Notes: generated by a model not told the origin, from the sequence alone. Numbered from the stretch's first letter, positions 7,895 to 16,612 are shown. The stretch is DNA of 40,607 bases from Bradyrhizobiaceae bacterium (GCA_947479905.1 CANKBJ010000011.1:1-40607), one strand, 5' to 3'. Numbers and translations: made by a program.

Positions 7895-8986
7895 TTACGC
7901 CGGCGGCACCATTAGCAGCATCGGCGCACCCTTGCACGCGCGCGCGCGCAGCGCGTCGTTGACCCGTCGCGGATTGGCGCCGCGAGTTTTCGCCGTCGCT
8001 TGCAATTGCTTGGTCAAATTTTCGATATTGTGCTGGGCGACGCCGAGGCCGGAGAGCAGGTTGAAGCGGACCGTGCGTATGCGCGGATTGCACGGCGCCG
8101 GCGGATGAATATTCTCGATGATCGCGCGCGGCAATGCCAGGATTTCGCCAGCTTCGTAAGCGCGGTCAACGCCCAGACCGTCGGCAGATTTTTCCAGCAC
8201 CATGGCGCTGACGTCAAAAAAACCGGTGACCGGCGACGGATCGAAGGCATAGACATAGCGGATCGAGCCGGTCTCGTCGGCGTAGGCCGCCTGCTGCGCC
8301 AACCCACCGCCGAGCGAATGCCCCGCGGTGGCGAACTGAATGCCCTTGCCGGCGCAGTTGTCCTTCTTGATGCGCGCGACGATTTTCCTGATATGCGTCT
8401 GGACCTGCGCGTATTGATCGAATTTCGGCGTCAGCCGGTAGAGCCAGCGGAAATTCGAGGCCCAGTCGCCGCTGTCATTCTTGTCAGTACCGCGAAATGC
8501 GATCACCGCCTCGCGGCAACTGCCGCCCTGCATGCGCCGCCAGACGTGGAATTGCAGACCGCCGACCGGGGTGCATTCCTTCTCACCGCCAGCGCGCGTC
8601 GGGCACGGCAGACTGCCGTGAATGCCGAAACGGCATTCCCAACCGCGCGCATGCAGATAATTGATCCACGAGCGCACGCTGGCGCGGGATTCGTTATCGG
8701 CGCCGGCTACCGGCTTCGCCAGACGGCCGGGGTCCGGGCAGTACGCGCCGTTGAAATCATAAGGCTCGGTATAGGCCGCCGTCGCCATCATCGCATAAGG
8801 CGAATAGAGCGCGGCGTAGTCCACCGCCTTGAAATTCGTCCCGGCCTCGATGCCGACACCGACCACGACCTCGTCGTGCGCCTGGGTCGCGCAGCCGCCA
8901 AGACCGGCGGCAAGACCGGCGCAGAGCGCGAGCAACACTGCCTTGGCAGCCGGCCGCGCCGAGCAACGCTTTCCCCGCCCTGCCAT
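7895..8986 (-). CDS. Class-3 lipase-like lipoprotein
   Basis: A 363-residue exported lipoprotein. The start at 8986 (MAGRGKRCSARPAAK) gives a classical lipoprotein signal: a basic N-terminus, a hydrophobic core to about residue 28, then lipobox LGGC with acylated Cys32. The mature part carries the alpha/beta-hydrolase nucleophile elbow TAGHSLGGG with Ser224 and the preceding AFRGTDKND oxyanion region typical of fungal-type (class 3) lipases. Several cysteines suggest disulfides in the periplasm. It probably hydrolyses acylglycerols or phospholipids at the envelope. An in-frame start 15 codons upstream is possible but would spoil the signal peptide. Confidence 0.87.
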   Translation of the reverse strand: MAGRGKRCSARPAAKAVLLALCAGLAAGLGGCATQAHDEVVVGVGIEAGTNFKAVDYAALYSPYAMMATAAYTEPYDFNGAYCPDPGRLAKPVAGADNESRASVRSWINYLHARGWECRFGIHGSLPCPTRAGGEKECTPVGGLQFHVWRRMQGGSCREAVIAFRGTDKNDSGDWASNFRWLYRLTPKFDQYAQVQTHIRKIVARIKKDNCAGKGIQFATAGHSLGGGLAQQAAYADETGSIRYVYAFDPSPVTGFFDVSAMVLEKSADGLGVDRAYEAGEILALPRAIIENIHPPAPCNPRIRTVRFNLLSGLGVAQHNIENLTKQLQATAKTRGANPRRVNDALRARACKGAPMLLMVPPA

Positions 8987-9167
8987 GAACGCCCCCCATA
9001 CCCGCTTAACGTGTATCGAAGCAGGAACCAAACTTCAGGACAAGGGGCGACGCGCGCCGTTCCGCGGTTTCGACGCATCTCCGGGATGAGCCAGCGCTAC
9101 AACCGGACAACCTGAAGGACACCGCTTTCCAGTCGGCGGCTTTCGTTGACGATCAACTGACACTCAG

Positions 9168-10142
9168 TCATTTGCGCAGGCCCGCCGCCTCCACCGCGGT
9201 TTTCCATTTTTCCAGTTCGGCCGCCTGCGCTTTGGCGAAATCCTCAGCCGAACCGCCAATGGCGTCGAAGCCCTGCGCCTTGAACATGGTTTGCGCCTCC
9301 GGGCCCTTGATGCCGAGATTGCCGGCGCGCGACAATTTATCGATCACCGCGCGCGGCGTGCCGGCCGGCGCCCAGATCGAGAACCACAGGCTGGCATCGA
9401 GATCGACGCCGGATTCCTTCAGCGTCACCAGATCGGGCGCGGCCGACGAGCGCGTCGCCGTCGATGTCGCCAAAGCCTTCAACGCTCCGGAGGCGATGTG
9501 CGGCAGCACCGCCGCCGCCGGCGAGAACATCAACTGCACGCGCCCGGCCAGGAGATCGGTGGTCGCCTGCGGCGAGCCCTGATAGGGCACATGCACCATC
9601 TTGATGCCGGTGCGCAGCGCGAACAATTCGGTCAGCAGATGCGGAATGGCGCCCACGCCGGTCGAGCCGTACGACAATTCGCCCGGTTTCGATTTGGCCA
9701 GCGCGATCAGTTCGGCGACGCTTTTGACGTTGAGCGAGGGATGCACCGCCAGGATCATCGGCTGGCCGGCGACCATGATGACCGGCAGAAAGTCGCGCTC
9801 CATGTCGAAGCTCTGCTTGGCGTTGAGCAGACCGGTGCTGATATTGACGCCGCCGCCGGCGAGCAATGTGTAGCCGTCCTTCGGCGCGCGGGCGACCGCG
9901 TCGGCGGCGATGGCCGAGGCCGCGCCGGGCCGGTTCTCGACAACGAATTGCTGACCGAACTGGCGGCTCCATTCGTTTGCCATCAGCCGCGCCACCAGAT
10001 CGGTCGACGAACCCGGCACGAAGCCGACGACGATGTGAACCGCGCGGTTGGGATAATCCCCCGCCGCCGGCGCCTGCGCTTGCGCCTGCGCGCCGGAAAC
10101 AATCGCCGTCAGCACGGCCGCCACTTTAAGCCAGCGCATCAT
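9168..10142 (-). CDS. Bug-family tripartite tricarboxylate binding protein
   Basis: A 324-residue periplasmic solute-binding protein. A signal peptide ending in GAQAQAQA precedes the mature start YPNRAVHIVVGFVPGSSTDL, the Bug (TctC) signature for binding carboxylated ligands. VVENRPGAASAIAAD and the YGSTGVGAIPHL loop are also typical. GGGAGG-like ribosome-binding sequence lies upstream of the first of two adjacent ATGs. Neither TctA nor TctB membrane partners are nearby, so it is an orphan receptor, a common situation in beta- and alphaproteobacteria. The ligand is not predictable here. Confidence 0.92.
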   Translation of the reverse strand: MMRWLKVAAVLTAIVSGAQAQAQAPAAGDYPNRAVHIVVGFVPGSSTDLVARLMANEWSRQFGQQFVVENRPGAASAIAADAVARAPKDGYTLLAGGGVNISTGLLNAKQSFDMERDFLPVIMVAGQPMILAVHPSLNVKSVAELIALAKSKPGELSYGSTGVGAIPHLLTELFALRTGIKMVHVPYQGSPQATTDLLAGRVQLMFSPAAAVLPHIASGALKALATSTATRSSAAPDLVTLKESGVDLDASLWFSIWAPAGTPRAVIDKLSRAGNLGIKGPEAQTMFKAQGFDAIGGSAEDFAKAQAAELEKWKTAVEAAGLRK

Positions 10143-10359
10143 TCGTCAGCCTCCCTGCCCGGCCGCGTCAACTGCGCGACGGCTTTATTTCGATTGCCCA
10201 CGCTAGCAGACCGGGGAACCGAAAAATATACCGGCGCGGCGGCGGAATATTGACAGCGCTGCGTCGTTTAATCAGATGGACCGGCAGACCCGGTCCGGCA
10301 ATAACAAGCGGCGGCAAAGTGCGAAACGCACACATCGAACCGCCATCAGGGAGGATGCC

Positions 10360-11277
10360 ATGATCAGGTTCGCACTGGCGACGATTTCGGCCATGTTGTT
10401 TTCCGGCGCGGCGCTCGCCCAGCAGCCCGCCGGCCCGCCTGTCGGACCCGACTGGTCGAAGATCACGGTCAAGACCACCGATCTCGGCAACCGCACCTAT
10501 ATGCTCGAAGGCCAGGGCGGCAATGTCACGGTCGCCGCCGGCGACGACGGCGTCATCATGGTCGACGGCCAGTTCGCGCCGATGCACGACAAGCTCAAGG
10601 CCGCGATCGCCGCGGTGTCGCCGCAGCCGATCAAGTTTCTCGTCAACACGCATCATCACGGCGACCATGTCGGCGGCAACGCGGCCTTCACCGCCGACGG
10701 CGCGGTTGTCGTCGCGCACGCCAATCTGCGCGACATCATGGCCAAGGGTGGCACCAACAATGTCTCGATGCAGCCTGTTGCGCCGGCAAGCGGCGCCGCG
10801 CTGCCGGCCAAGACCTATACCGACGCAATGACGGTCGACGTGAAGGGCCGCGCCGCGCAACTCAAGCACACCGCCAATGCGCATACCGGCGGCGACACTT
10901 ACATCTATTTCGCCGACGCCAATGTGCTGTCGACCGGCGACGTCGTCACGCTCGGCCGCTATCCCAATATCGACTATCTCAACGGCGGCAGCGTCAAGGG
11001 CATGATCGCGGCGGTCGACGCCTATATCGCGCTCAGCAACGACGGCACCAAGGTCGTGCCCGGACACGGCCCGGTTTCCAGCAAGGCGCAGCTCGTCGAA
11101 TACCGCACGATGCTGGTGACCGCGCGCGACCGCATGGCCAAGCTGATCGCCGAGGGCAAGAGCCTCGACGATGTTTACGCCGCCAAGCCCTATGCCGACT
11201 TCGACGCCAAATTCTCGGCCAACGAACAGATGGCGAAGAACTTCATGCGCGTGGTCTATTCCAGCCTGAAGGGGTAA
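10360..11277 (+). CDS. Secreted metallo-beta-lactamase-fold hydrolase
   Basis: A 305-residue protein with signal peptide MIRFALATISAMLFSGAALA and the zinc-binding motif THHHGDHVGGN at 97-107 (His98, His100, Asp102, His103), followed by further metal ligands in HTANAHTGGD and VVPGHGPV. It belongs to the general periplasmic MBL hydrolase group (relatives include SoxH-like and quinoprotein-relay hydrolases), with no evidence that it attacks antibiotics. The start is set by AGGGAGGATGCC directly before the ATG at 10360 and by the signal peptide. It is transcribed alone, divergent from the Bug-type gene. Confidence 0.88.
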   Translation: MIRFALATISAMLFSGAALAQQPAGPPVGPDWSKITVKTTDLGNRTYMLEGQGGNVTVAAGDDGVIMVDGQFAPMHDKLKAAIAAVSPQPIKFLVNTHHHGDHVGGNAAFTADGAVVVAHANLRDIMAKGGTNNVSMQPVAPASGAALPAKTYTDAMTVDVKGRAAQLKHTANAHTGGDTYIYFADANVLSTGDVVTLGRYPNIDYLNGGSVKGMIAAVDAYIALSNDGTKVVPGHGPVSSKAQLVEYRTMLVTARDRMAKLIAEGKSLDDVYAAKPYADFDAKFSANEQMAKNFMRVVYSSLKG

Positions 11278-11287
11278 GCGCGCGCGA

Positions 11288-11611
11288 TCATGCGGACGCC
11301 GAGAGCCCGACGAAACCGCGCAGCTCCTTCACTGTCGCTTCGGCTTCCTTTGCTTCTCCGGTCGTGAGCACCATCGTCTCGCCGGTGCGCCGGTGCAGCA
11401 CGCTGTGATAGATCATCGCGCCGGAGAGGCCGTCCTTGTCCGACTTGACCGCGATGTCGTCGATGTCGGCGAGCGCGAACTCGACCGGTTTCTTGCTCCA
11501 GAACAAGACTTTCTGTTGCAGCGCCGCCTTGCCGGAATCCTTGTCGAGCGTCAGCGTCGTCGCGCCTTCCGTGAGCACGAGCTTGCGCGATGTATTCTCG
11601 ATTTTTGCCAT
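11288..11611 (-). CDS. Small PH-like domain protein of unknown function
   Basis: A 107-residue soluble protein starting MAKIENTSRKLVLTEG. Alternating strands (TTLTLDKDSGKAALQQKVLFW, PVEFALADIDDIAVKSD, GAMIYHSVLHRRTGETMVL) and a closing helix (EAEATVKELRGFVGL) resemble a bacterial pleckstrin-homology-like fold. I cannot assign a specific role. The start at 11611 is favoured because a GGGGG-rich Shine-Dalgarno lies upstream and the preceding 34 codons are low-complexity. The leader contains a duplicated 17-bp unit at 11620-11652. It is convergent with the MBL hydrolase gene, 10 bp from its stop. Confidence 0.6.
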   Translation of the reverse strand: MAKIENTSRKLVLTEGATTLTLDKDSGKAALQQKVLFWSKKPVEFALADIDDIAVKSDKDGLSGAMIYHSVLHRRTGETMVLTTGEAKEAEATVKELRGFVGLSASA

Positions 11612-11619
11612 GGCCAGGC

Positions 11620-11652
11620 CCCCTTGGTGGTTTCGTCCCCTTGGTGGTTTCC
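11620..11652. repeat. 17-bp tandem duplication in gene leader
   Basis: The unit CCCCTTGGTGGTTTC occurs twice at 17-bp spacing immediately upstream of the minus-strand gene starting at 11611. On the coding strand each copy ends in AAGGGG, so the duplication also duplicates a purine-rich Shine-Dalgarno-like tract. Confidence 0.8.
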
Positions 11653-11699
11653 CGTTTGCCATCATAGCAAAAATACGCGGGCGAGGTTGCGGCGTGCTG

Positions 11700-12285
11700 A
11701 CGCGGCGATGCAATTTTCAAACAGCCCGCCTTCGCTAAAGCTTCGGCGGGCAAGCTCAAGACAAAAGCCAACGCTCCGCCGCCCGTGTTGTTTGTGAGGC
11801 GCCGGGTGCGCCTGTCTTTCCTTCCGCCTTCGCCCTTTGGCCTACGGCGGACGAGTGCTCCCTCAAAGATGAGGGAATGGCGCGCCGAAGGGCGCTTCCA
11901 TTATTCCTTATGTCCGCGCTTCATTTGCCACGATCTGCGCGGTTTACGCAGACCAAATGCAAGAAGCGCGGGCGCCTCTCGGCGCGCCAAGGCGGCGTCT
12001 TCCAGCAGCCGGGCCGCGCTTCCGACGGCTATTGGCTTTCCAGAACGGCCGAGCCTCGGCCCTTTTGGGCACCGAGCCTCTTTAGTCCCGGCAAAGCCAA
12101 AGGCTTCGCATCGTCAGCGAGCTCCTCGCGGGAGGTCCTTGTGCCTCCGGGCGGAGCCCCGGCACCGCCCGAGCGCGCGGGGTGCGTTTCCCCGCGCCCG
12201 CGGGCGCCGCATTCCACCCCGCCTTCACGACGCCTCATGACAGCGCCCCTCGTCGGATGGAACGGCAATAGGATTATATAGGTTG
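11700..12285. repeat. GC-rich palindrome-rich gene-free block
   Basis: About 590 bp without a credible gene. It contains GCCCGCC-N14-GGCGGGC (11724-11751), CCCTC-aaagat-GAGGG (about 11860-11875), several CGGCGG/CCGCCG and GCGCGCC palindromes, and repeated GGCTTCGC/GCCTTTGG-like words. Open frames across it are Pro/Arg/Ser-rich and lack ribosome-binding sites. It looks like one of the long dispersed intergenic repeats seen in Bradyrhizobium-like genomes, but copy number cannot be judged from a single window. It ends abruptly at about 12285 where base composition drops. Confidence 0.55.
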
Positions 12286-12445
12286 GGAATGAAGTCAATA
12301 ACTATTTTACCGGCGGTTGCGGTAGGCTAAATCTGCTAACTATAGAGGCTGAGCCTCCAATAAGCCGAACCTCTGTCGAGGCCATACCATGAAGCAAGCC
12401 CCGCCTCCATTTCACTCACACAACTTCGGGACAGCATAAAATCAG
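12286..12445 (+). promoter_or_regulatory. AT-richer upstream region with two inverted repeats
   Basis: Two short dyads lie in front of the low-GC gene: GAGGCT-g-AGCCTC at 12345-12357 and CCTC-tgtc-GAGG at 12370-12381. A 16-codon in-frame mini-ORF (ATG at 12389, TAA at 12437-12439) ends 6 nt before the main start codon. The dyads could be operators for the HTH protein encoded downstream; that is inference from position. Confidence 0.35.
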
Positions 12446-13249
12446 ATGGCTCCCAAATATTACACGCTTCGCCTTCAACCTGATCAACAAGCTGAGGTTG
12501 ACGCCGCTATTTCAATTCGAGCAGAGGCACTGGCACTTCGGTCGAAGGCTAGCCGCGGCGCATACGGACCAGACGATCTTGAACGGTTTTGGAGATTAAT
12601 TGAAGAAACTCAAGCTGGCCTGACAGCTTCAAATTCCGAATTGGCGGAACGCGCCGGTCTAGGGAAGGACTTTTTTTCAACTGTTGCTCGAAACCAACGT
12701 CGTCCTAAATTACCAAACTTTCTACGAGCGGTCACGGCTATCGTCGACACTGCAACTGAACATTTACAAGATATTGAAAGCAACGGGTCACGAACAGATG
12801 AGCCAATTGGTGAATTAGCTCCCTCTAAATTAGTCCTTCTCGCTAACTCTTTAGCTCTACTGGCGCGGAATGAGATTAAGCGATTGGACGCAGAGCGGCC
12901 CAACGATCCTGCCCGGTTGGCTGAATATGAAACGCAACGAGACCTACTCACTATATTTGCCGACGGCTTCGAACAAATCTCCGCGTCACTTACAATCGCA
13001 CTTAACAAGCCAGAAGAGCCGCTCCTGTTAGGCCGAGCAAAAGAGATTGCCGACGAGATCGGGAAGAAAGTGGACGCATGGTGGAAAAAGAACGGTGATG
13101 AAGCGGTGGACTGGTGTTTGAGAATTCCGGCAATGGGAGCAGGAGTCGCCGGACTGGAGGTCGCAGGCGCAAATATGATAGTCGCTACTTCGGCGGTAGC
13201 AGCAATTATTGGTGGCGAAAAGGTAGTTAAGGCGATCAAGAAAAAATAG
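12446..13249 (+). CDS. Unrecognised HTH-like protein with hydrophobic tail, low GC
   Basis: A 267-residue protein of unknown family. Residues 61-100 (SELAERAGLGKDFFSTVAR and following) have the pattern of an XRE-like helix-turn-helix. Residues 125-187 are helical and Leu-rich. Residues 228-257 form a Gly/Ala-rich hydrophobic stretch long enough to cross or insert into a membrane, followed by KVVKAIKKK. Codon use is much more AT-rich than in neighbouring genes (roughly half GC against about two thirds), indicating recent acquisition. No strong ribosome-binding site precedes 12446. No mobility gene is beside it. It could be a membrane-linked regulator or an effector, but nothing in the sequence decides between these. 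Confidence 0.65.
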   Translation: MAPKYYTLRLQPDQQAEVDAAISIRAEALALRSKASRGAYGPDDLERFWRLIEETQAGLTASNSELAERAGLGKDFFSTVARNQRRPKLPNFLRAVTAIVDTATEHLQDIESNGSRTDEPIGELAPSKLVLLANSLALLARNEIKRLDAERPNDPARLAEYETQRDLLTIFADGFEQISASLTIALNKPEEPLLLGRAKEIADEIGKKVDAWWKKNGDEAVDWCLRIPAMGAGVAGLEVAGANMIVATSAVAAIIGGEKVVKAIKKK

Positions 13250-13322
13250 CCTATCCACCGTATTAGACAACAATATCTTCTCCCGCCTTTGGCTGCTTTT
13301 TACTCCAAAGACATGTGGCGCG

Positions 13323-13757
13323 CTATAAAGCCGTCACACCCACCCTCTCCGCCAGCGCCTTGTCCAGCTCCGGCAACATCACGATGCCCTCCTGATCGCT
13401 GCCGGACGAATGCACGACGATCCAGGTGCAGGGCGCGCCGCTTTCGTTGCAGGGCGCGTGCGGCAGATCGGCCGGCACAAAGGATTGCTCGCCGGCGCGC
13501 ACCAGCACGCGGTGTTCGAGAGCGTCGCCGTAATAGACGTAGCATTCGCCGGTCAGCATATAGGCGATGGTCTCGATGCCCTTGTGATAATGCGCCTTGG
13601 CGCGCGCGCCGGGCGGCATCGGCATGATGTTCATGCAGATCTTGTTGGCGCCGACCGTTTCGGCCGACGCGCCGGCGCCGTAGGTGATGCCCTGCTTGCC
13701 GACATAGGTCTGGCCCGGCTTGACGATTGTCACACGCGATGTGTCGAGAACGACCAT
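13323..13757 (-). CDS. Cupin-domain protein
   Basis: A 144-residue single-domain cupin. The first cupin motif is seen in PPGARAKAHYHKGIETIAYMLTG (metal ligands His-x-His and Glu) and the second around PADLPHAPCN. Such proteins bind a divalent metal and serve as dioxygenases, isomerases or sensors; the substrate is not readable. The start at 13757 is supported by GGGAGGG 6-7 nt upstream. It lies downstream of a Bug-type binding-protein gene in the same direction, and a small degradative unit is possible. Confidence 0.85.
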   Translation of the reverse strand: MVVLDTSRVTIVKPGQTYVGKQGITYGAGASAETVGANKICMNIMPMPPGARAKAHYHKGIETIAYMLTGECYVYYGDALEHRVLVRAGEQSFVPADLPHAPCNESGAPCTWIVVHSSGSDQEGIVMLPELDKALAERVGVTAL

Positions 13758-13802
13758 CGTACCCTCCCTCTCGTTCGCGCCGAGCTGATCGTAAAGACGT
13801 GG

Positions 13803-13882
13803 ATGGCCGGGACAAGCCCGGCCATGACGCGATATGTTGGTTACCCCCACCCCACCCGCAAAAGGGGGAGGGTTAAGAAGCG
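13803..13882. repeat. Palindromic intergenic repeat
   Basis: A perfect 9-bp dyad ATGGCCGGG-acaag-CCCGGCCAT at 13803-13825 is followed by a C-rich then G-rich segment (CCCCCACCCCACCC ... GGGGGAGGG) that can pair as a second hairpin, ending at the stop of the Bug-type gene. It lies between that gene and the cupin gene and may trim or terminate the transcript. Confidence 0.7.
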
Positions 13883-14836
13883 CTACCACCCCATCAACGT
13901 CTTGGTCGAAGCCTCGTTGTCCTTCAGGAACTTCACATAGTCCGCGCCCTTGATGACGCGCGGCTCGAGGCTGAGGGAAGCCGCCTTGTCCTGGTGCTCC
14001 TTGGAGTTCAGCGTCTTCTCCAGCGCCGCGACGAGCTTGGCCTCGACATCTTTCGGCAAACCCGCCGGAGCTGCGATGCCGCGCGACACCGACCAGTTCT
14101 GATTGAAGCCCTGCTCCTTGAAAGTCGGCGCGTTCGGCAGGAAGCGCGAGCGCTCCGGCGACATGACGCCGAGAATGCGGATGGTGCCGGCCTTGGCCTC
14201 CTCCGCCACTTCGCTGATATTGGCGCCGAGAATGTGGATGTGGCCGCCGAGCGCCTGGGTCTTGGCTTCGGCCGTGCTCTTGTGATGCACGGTGATCAAC
14301 TTGATCTTGTTCTCGACCTCCATCGAGAGGATGGCGAGATGGTCGTCGGAGCCGGCGCCGAAGGCCGAGACGGTGAGCGTGTCCGGCGTTTTCCTCGCCG
14401 CCTCGACCACGTCCTTGACGCTTTTGAATGGAGAGTCCGCCTTCACCGCCCAGACATTGTAATCGAGCACGTGGTTCATCAGCGGCGTGAAGCTGTCGAG
14501 CGTCTCGGTGCGCTTGTACTGCTTGTCGAGATAGCCGGCATACATGCTCGGCACGTTGAGATAGCCGACCGTGTAGCCGTCCGGCTTGGCCTGCGCCAGC
14601 GCGCCCCAGCCAACCCAGCCGCCGCCGCCGGCGCGGTTTTCCACCGTCACCGGCTTGCCCAGCGCGGCTTCGAGGTCGCGAGCCAGCATGCGCGCGGTGA
14701 TGTCGGTGCCGCCGCCGGCGCCATAAGGCACGATCAAGGTGATGTTGCGTTCCGGGTATTGCGCCTGCGCGGGTGCTGAGAATATCAGCGCGGCGGTGGC
14801 CGCGGCCGCGAGTGTGCGGATTCCTGCTGTGAGCAT
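13883..14836 (-). CDS. Bug-family tripartite tricarboxylate binding protein
   Basis: A 317-residue periplasmic receptor. The signal peptide (ending SAPAQA) is followed by YPERNITLIVPYGAGGGTDITAR, the conserved Bug start in which the glycine-rich loop contacts the ligand carboxylate; VTVENRAGGGGWVGW is the second conserved segment. No TctAB membrane genes are nearby. GGGGGAG lies 10 nt before the start. It is the second orphan receptor in the window and only moderately similar to the one at 9168, so a recent duplication is unlikely. Confidence 0.92.
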   Translation of the reverse strand: MLTAGIRTLAAAATAALIFSAPAQAQYPERNITLIVPYGAGGGTDITARMLARDLEAALGKPVTVENRAGGGGWVGWGALAQAKPDGYTVGYLNVPSMYAGYLDKQYKRTETLDSFTPLMNHVLDYNVWAVKADSPFKSVKDVVEAARKTPDTLTVSAFGAGSDDHLAILSMEVENKIKLITVHHKSTAEAKTQALGGHIHILGANISEVAEEAKAGTIRILGVMSPERSRFLPNAPTFKEQGFNQNWSVSRGIAAPAGLPKDVEAKLVAALEKTLNSKEHQDKAASLSLEPRVIKGADYVKFLKDNEASTKTLMGW

Positions 14837-14949
14837 GGTTGTGTCTCCCCCTGGTGCCGTCTAGGTTGCGGTTCAGGGGCTAAGACTGCGCGCGAATGCG
14901 CAAACCGGCAAGGGGGCGCGCTGCCCGGTGCGGCAATTAGACTTTGCCC

Positions 14950-16482
14950 TCACACCGGCAGGTTATCGTGCTTCCGCTTCGGCACCTCGACGTGCTTGTT
15001 GCGCAGCATCGCCAGCGCGCGGGCGATGCGCTTGCGCGTCGCGTGCGGCATGATGACGTCGTCGATATAGCCGCGCTCGGCGGCGACGAAGGGCGACAGG
15101 AAGCGGTCCTCGTATTCCTTGGTGCGCGCGGCGATCTTGTCCTTGTCGCCGATGTCGGCGCGGAAGATGATCTCGACCGCGCCCTTGGCGCCCATCACCG
15201 CGATCTGCGCCGTCGGCCAGGCATAATTGACGTCGCCGCCGATGTGTTTTGACGCCATCACATCATACGCGCCGCCGAAGGCCTTGCGGGTGATGACGGT
15301 GACGAGCGGCACGGTACACTGGCTGTAGGCGAACAGCAGTTTCGCGCCGTGCTTGATCAGGCCGCCATATTCCTGGTCGGTGCCGGGCAGGAATCCAGGC
15401 ACGTCGACGAAAGTGACGATCGGAATGTTGAAGGCATCGCAGAAACGCACGAAGCGCGCCGCCTTGCGCGAGGCGTCGCTGTCGAGCACGCCGGCCAGCA
15501 CCATCGGCTGGTTGGCGACGAAGCCGACGGTCGAGCCGGCGATGCGGCCGAAGCCGGTGACGATGTTCTTGGCGTAGGCGGTCGAGATTTCGAAGAAGTC
15601 GCCCTCGTCCACGACTTTCGTAATCAGTTCCTTGATGTCGTAAGGCTTGTTGGGATTGTCGGGAATAAGCGTATCGAGCGAGTCATCGATGCGGTCGACC
15701 TCGTCGAGCGTCGGCCAAGACGGCGCGCCGGCCTCGAAGTTCGACGGCAGGAAATCGATCAGCCGGCGCATCTGCAGCAGACATTCGACGTCGTTGTCGA
15801 ACGAGCCGTCGGCGACGCCGGACTTCGTCGTGTGGATCGAGGCGCCGCCGAGTTCTTCCGCGGTGACCACTTCGTTGGTCACGGTCTTCACTACATCAGG
15901 GCCGGTGACGAACATGTAGGATGTATCGCGCACCATGAAGATGAAGTCGGTCATCGCCGGCGAATAGACATCGCCGCCGGCGCACGGCCCCATGATGATG
16001 GAAATCTGCGGGATGACGCCGGAGGCCATGACGTTGCGCTTGAACACTTCGCCGTAGCCCCCTAACGCGGCGACGCCTTCCTGGATGCGCGCGCCGCCGG
16101 CGTCGAACAGGCCGATGACCGGGCAACGCGCCTTCATCGCCATGTCCTGCACCTTGACGATCTTCTGCGCGTGCGCTTCCGACAAGGAGCCGCCGAATAC
16201 GGTGAAGTCCTTGGAGAACAGATAGACGGTGCGGCCGTTGACCGTGCCCCAGCCGGTGACGACGCCGTCGCCGGGGATCTTCTGGTTCTCCATGCCGAAG
16301 TCGGACGAGCGGTGCTCGACGAACATGTCGAATTCCTCGAACGAGCCTTTGTCGAGCAGCAGTTCGATGCGCTCTCTGGCCGTGAGTTTGCCGCGCCGGT
16401 GCTGGGCATCGATGCGCTTGCCGCCGCCGCCCAGGCGCGCCTCGCCGCGCCGCGTCTCCAGCCTGTCGAGAATGTCCTTCAT
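14950..16482 (-). CDS. pccB: Propionyl-CoA carboxylase beta subunit
   Basis: A 510-residue carboxyltransferase. It transfers carboxyl from biotin on the alpha subunit to propionyl-CoA, feeding the methylmalonyl-CoA route to succinyl-CoA. Typical features are [19 protein letters not shown] near residue 33, the first oxyanion region [20 protein letters not shown] and the second [15 protein letters not shown] / [10 protein letters not shown]. Length and the [10 protein letters not shown]-terminus match PccB. The start has AAGGCGA upstream. It is divergent from the TPR-glycosyltransferase gene. The alpha subunit is encoded at 2234-4237 in the same orientation. Confidence 0.95.
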   Translation of the reverse strand: MKDILDRLETRRGEARLGGGGKRIDAQHRRGKLTARERIELLLDKGSFEEFDMFVEHRSSDFGMENQKIPGDGVVTGWGTVNGRTVYLFSKDFTVFGGSLSEAHAQKIVKVQDMAMKARCPVIGLFDAGGARIQEGVAALGGYGEVFKRNVMASGVIPQISIIMGPCAGGDVYSPAMTDFIFMVRDTSYMFVTGPDVVKTVTNEVVTAEELGGASIHTTKSGVADGSFDNDVECLLQMRRLIDFLPSNFEAGAPSWPTLDEVDRIDDSLDTLIPDNPNKPYDIKELITKVVDEGDFFEISTAYAKNIVTGFGRIAGSTVGFVANQPMVLAGVLDSDASRKAARFVRFCDAFNIPIVTFVDVPGFLPGTDQEYGGLIKHGAKLLFAYSQCTVPLVTVITRKAFGGAYDVMASKHIGGDVNYAWPTAQIAVMGAKGAVEIIFRADIGDKDKIAARTKEYEDRFLSPFVAAERGYIDDVIMPHATRKRIARALAMLRNKHVEVPKRKHDNLPV

Positions 16483-16612
16483 GGTCGCCTTTTAGCCCCC
16501 TCAATGCCCGTGCGGCGGAGTTTGACCCAGTTTGGTGCGCTGCAAAAGGCATATATTGGCAAGGCAGCCCACAGGGTTGGCTTTCGCCCCAATCCCTGCT
16601 TACAAGCCCCCC

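Noticed and set aside
10360-11277. Antibiotic-degrading beta-lactamase
   Set aside because: The zinc motif is shared by the whole metallo-beta-lactamase fold; nothing indicates a true beta-lactamase.
11785-12298. Open frames in the GC-rich block (about 90-150 codons on either strand)
   Set aside because: Pro/Arg/Ser low-complexity translation, overlapping frames on both strands, no Shine-Dalgarno and dense palindromes point to a repeat rather than genes.
12286-13322. Integrated element with attachment sites around the low-GC gene
   Set aside because: No flanking direct repeats, tRNA or recombinase gene is visible, so a mobile element cannot be claimed despite the composition change.
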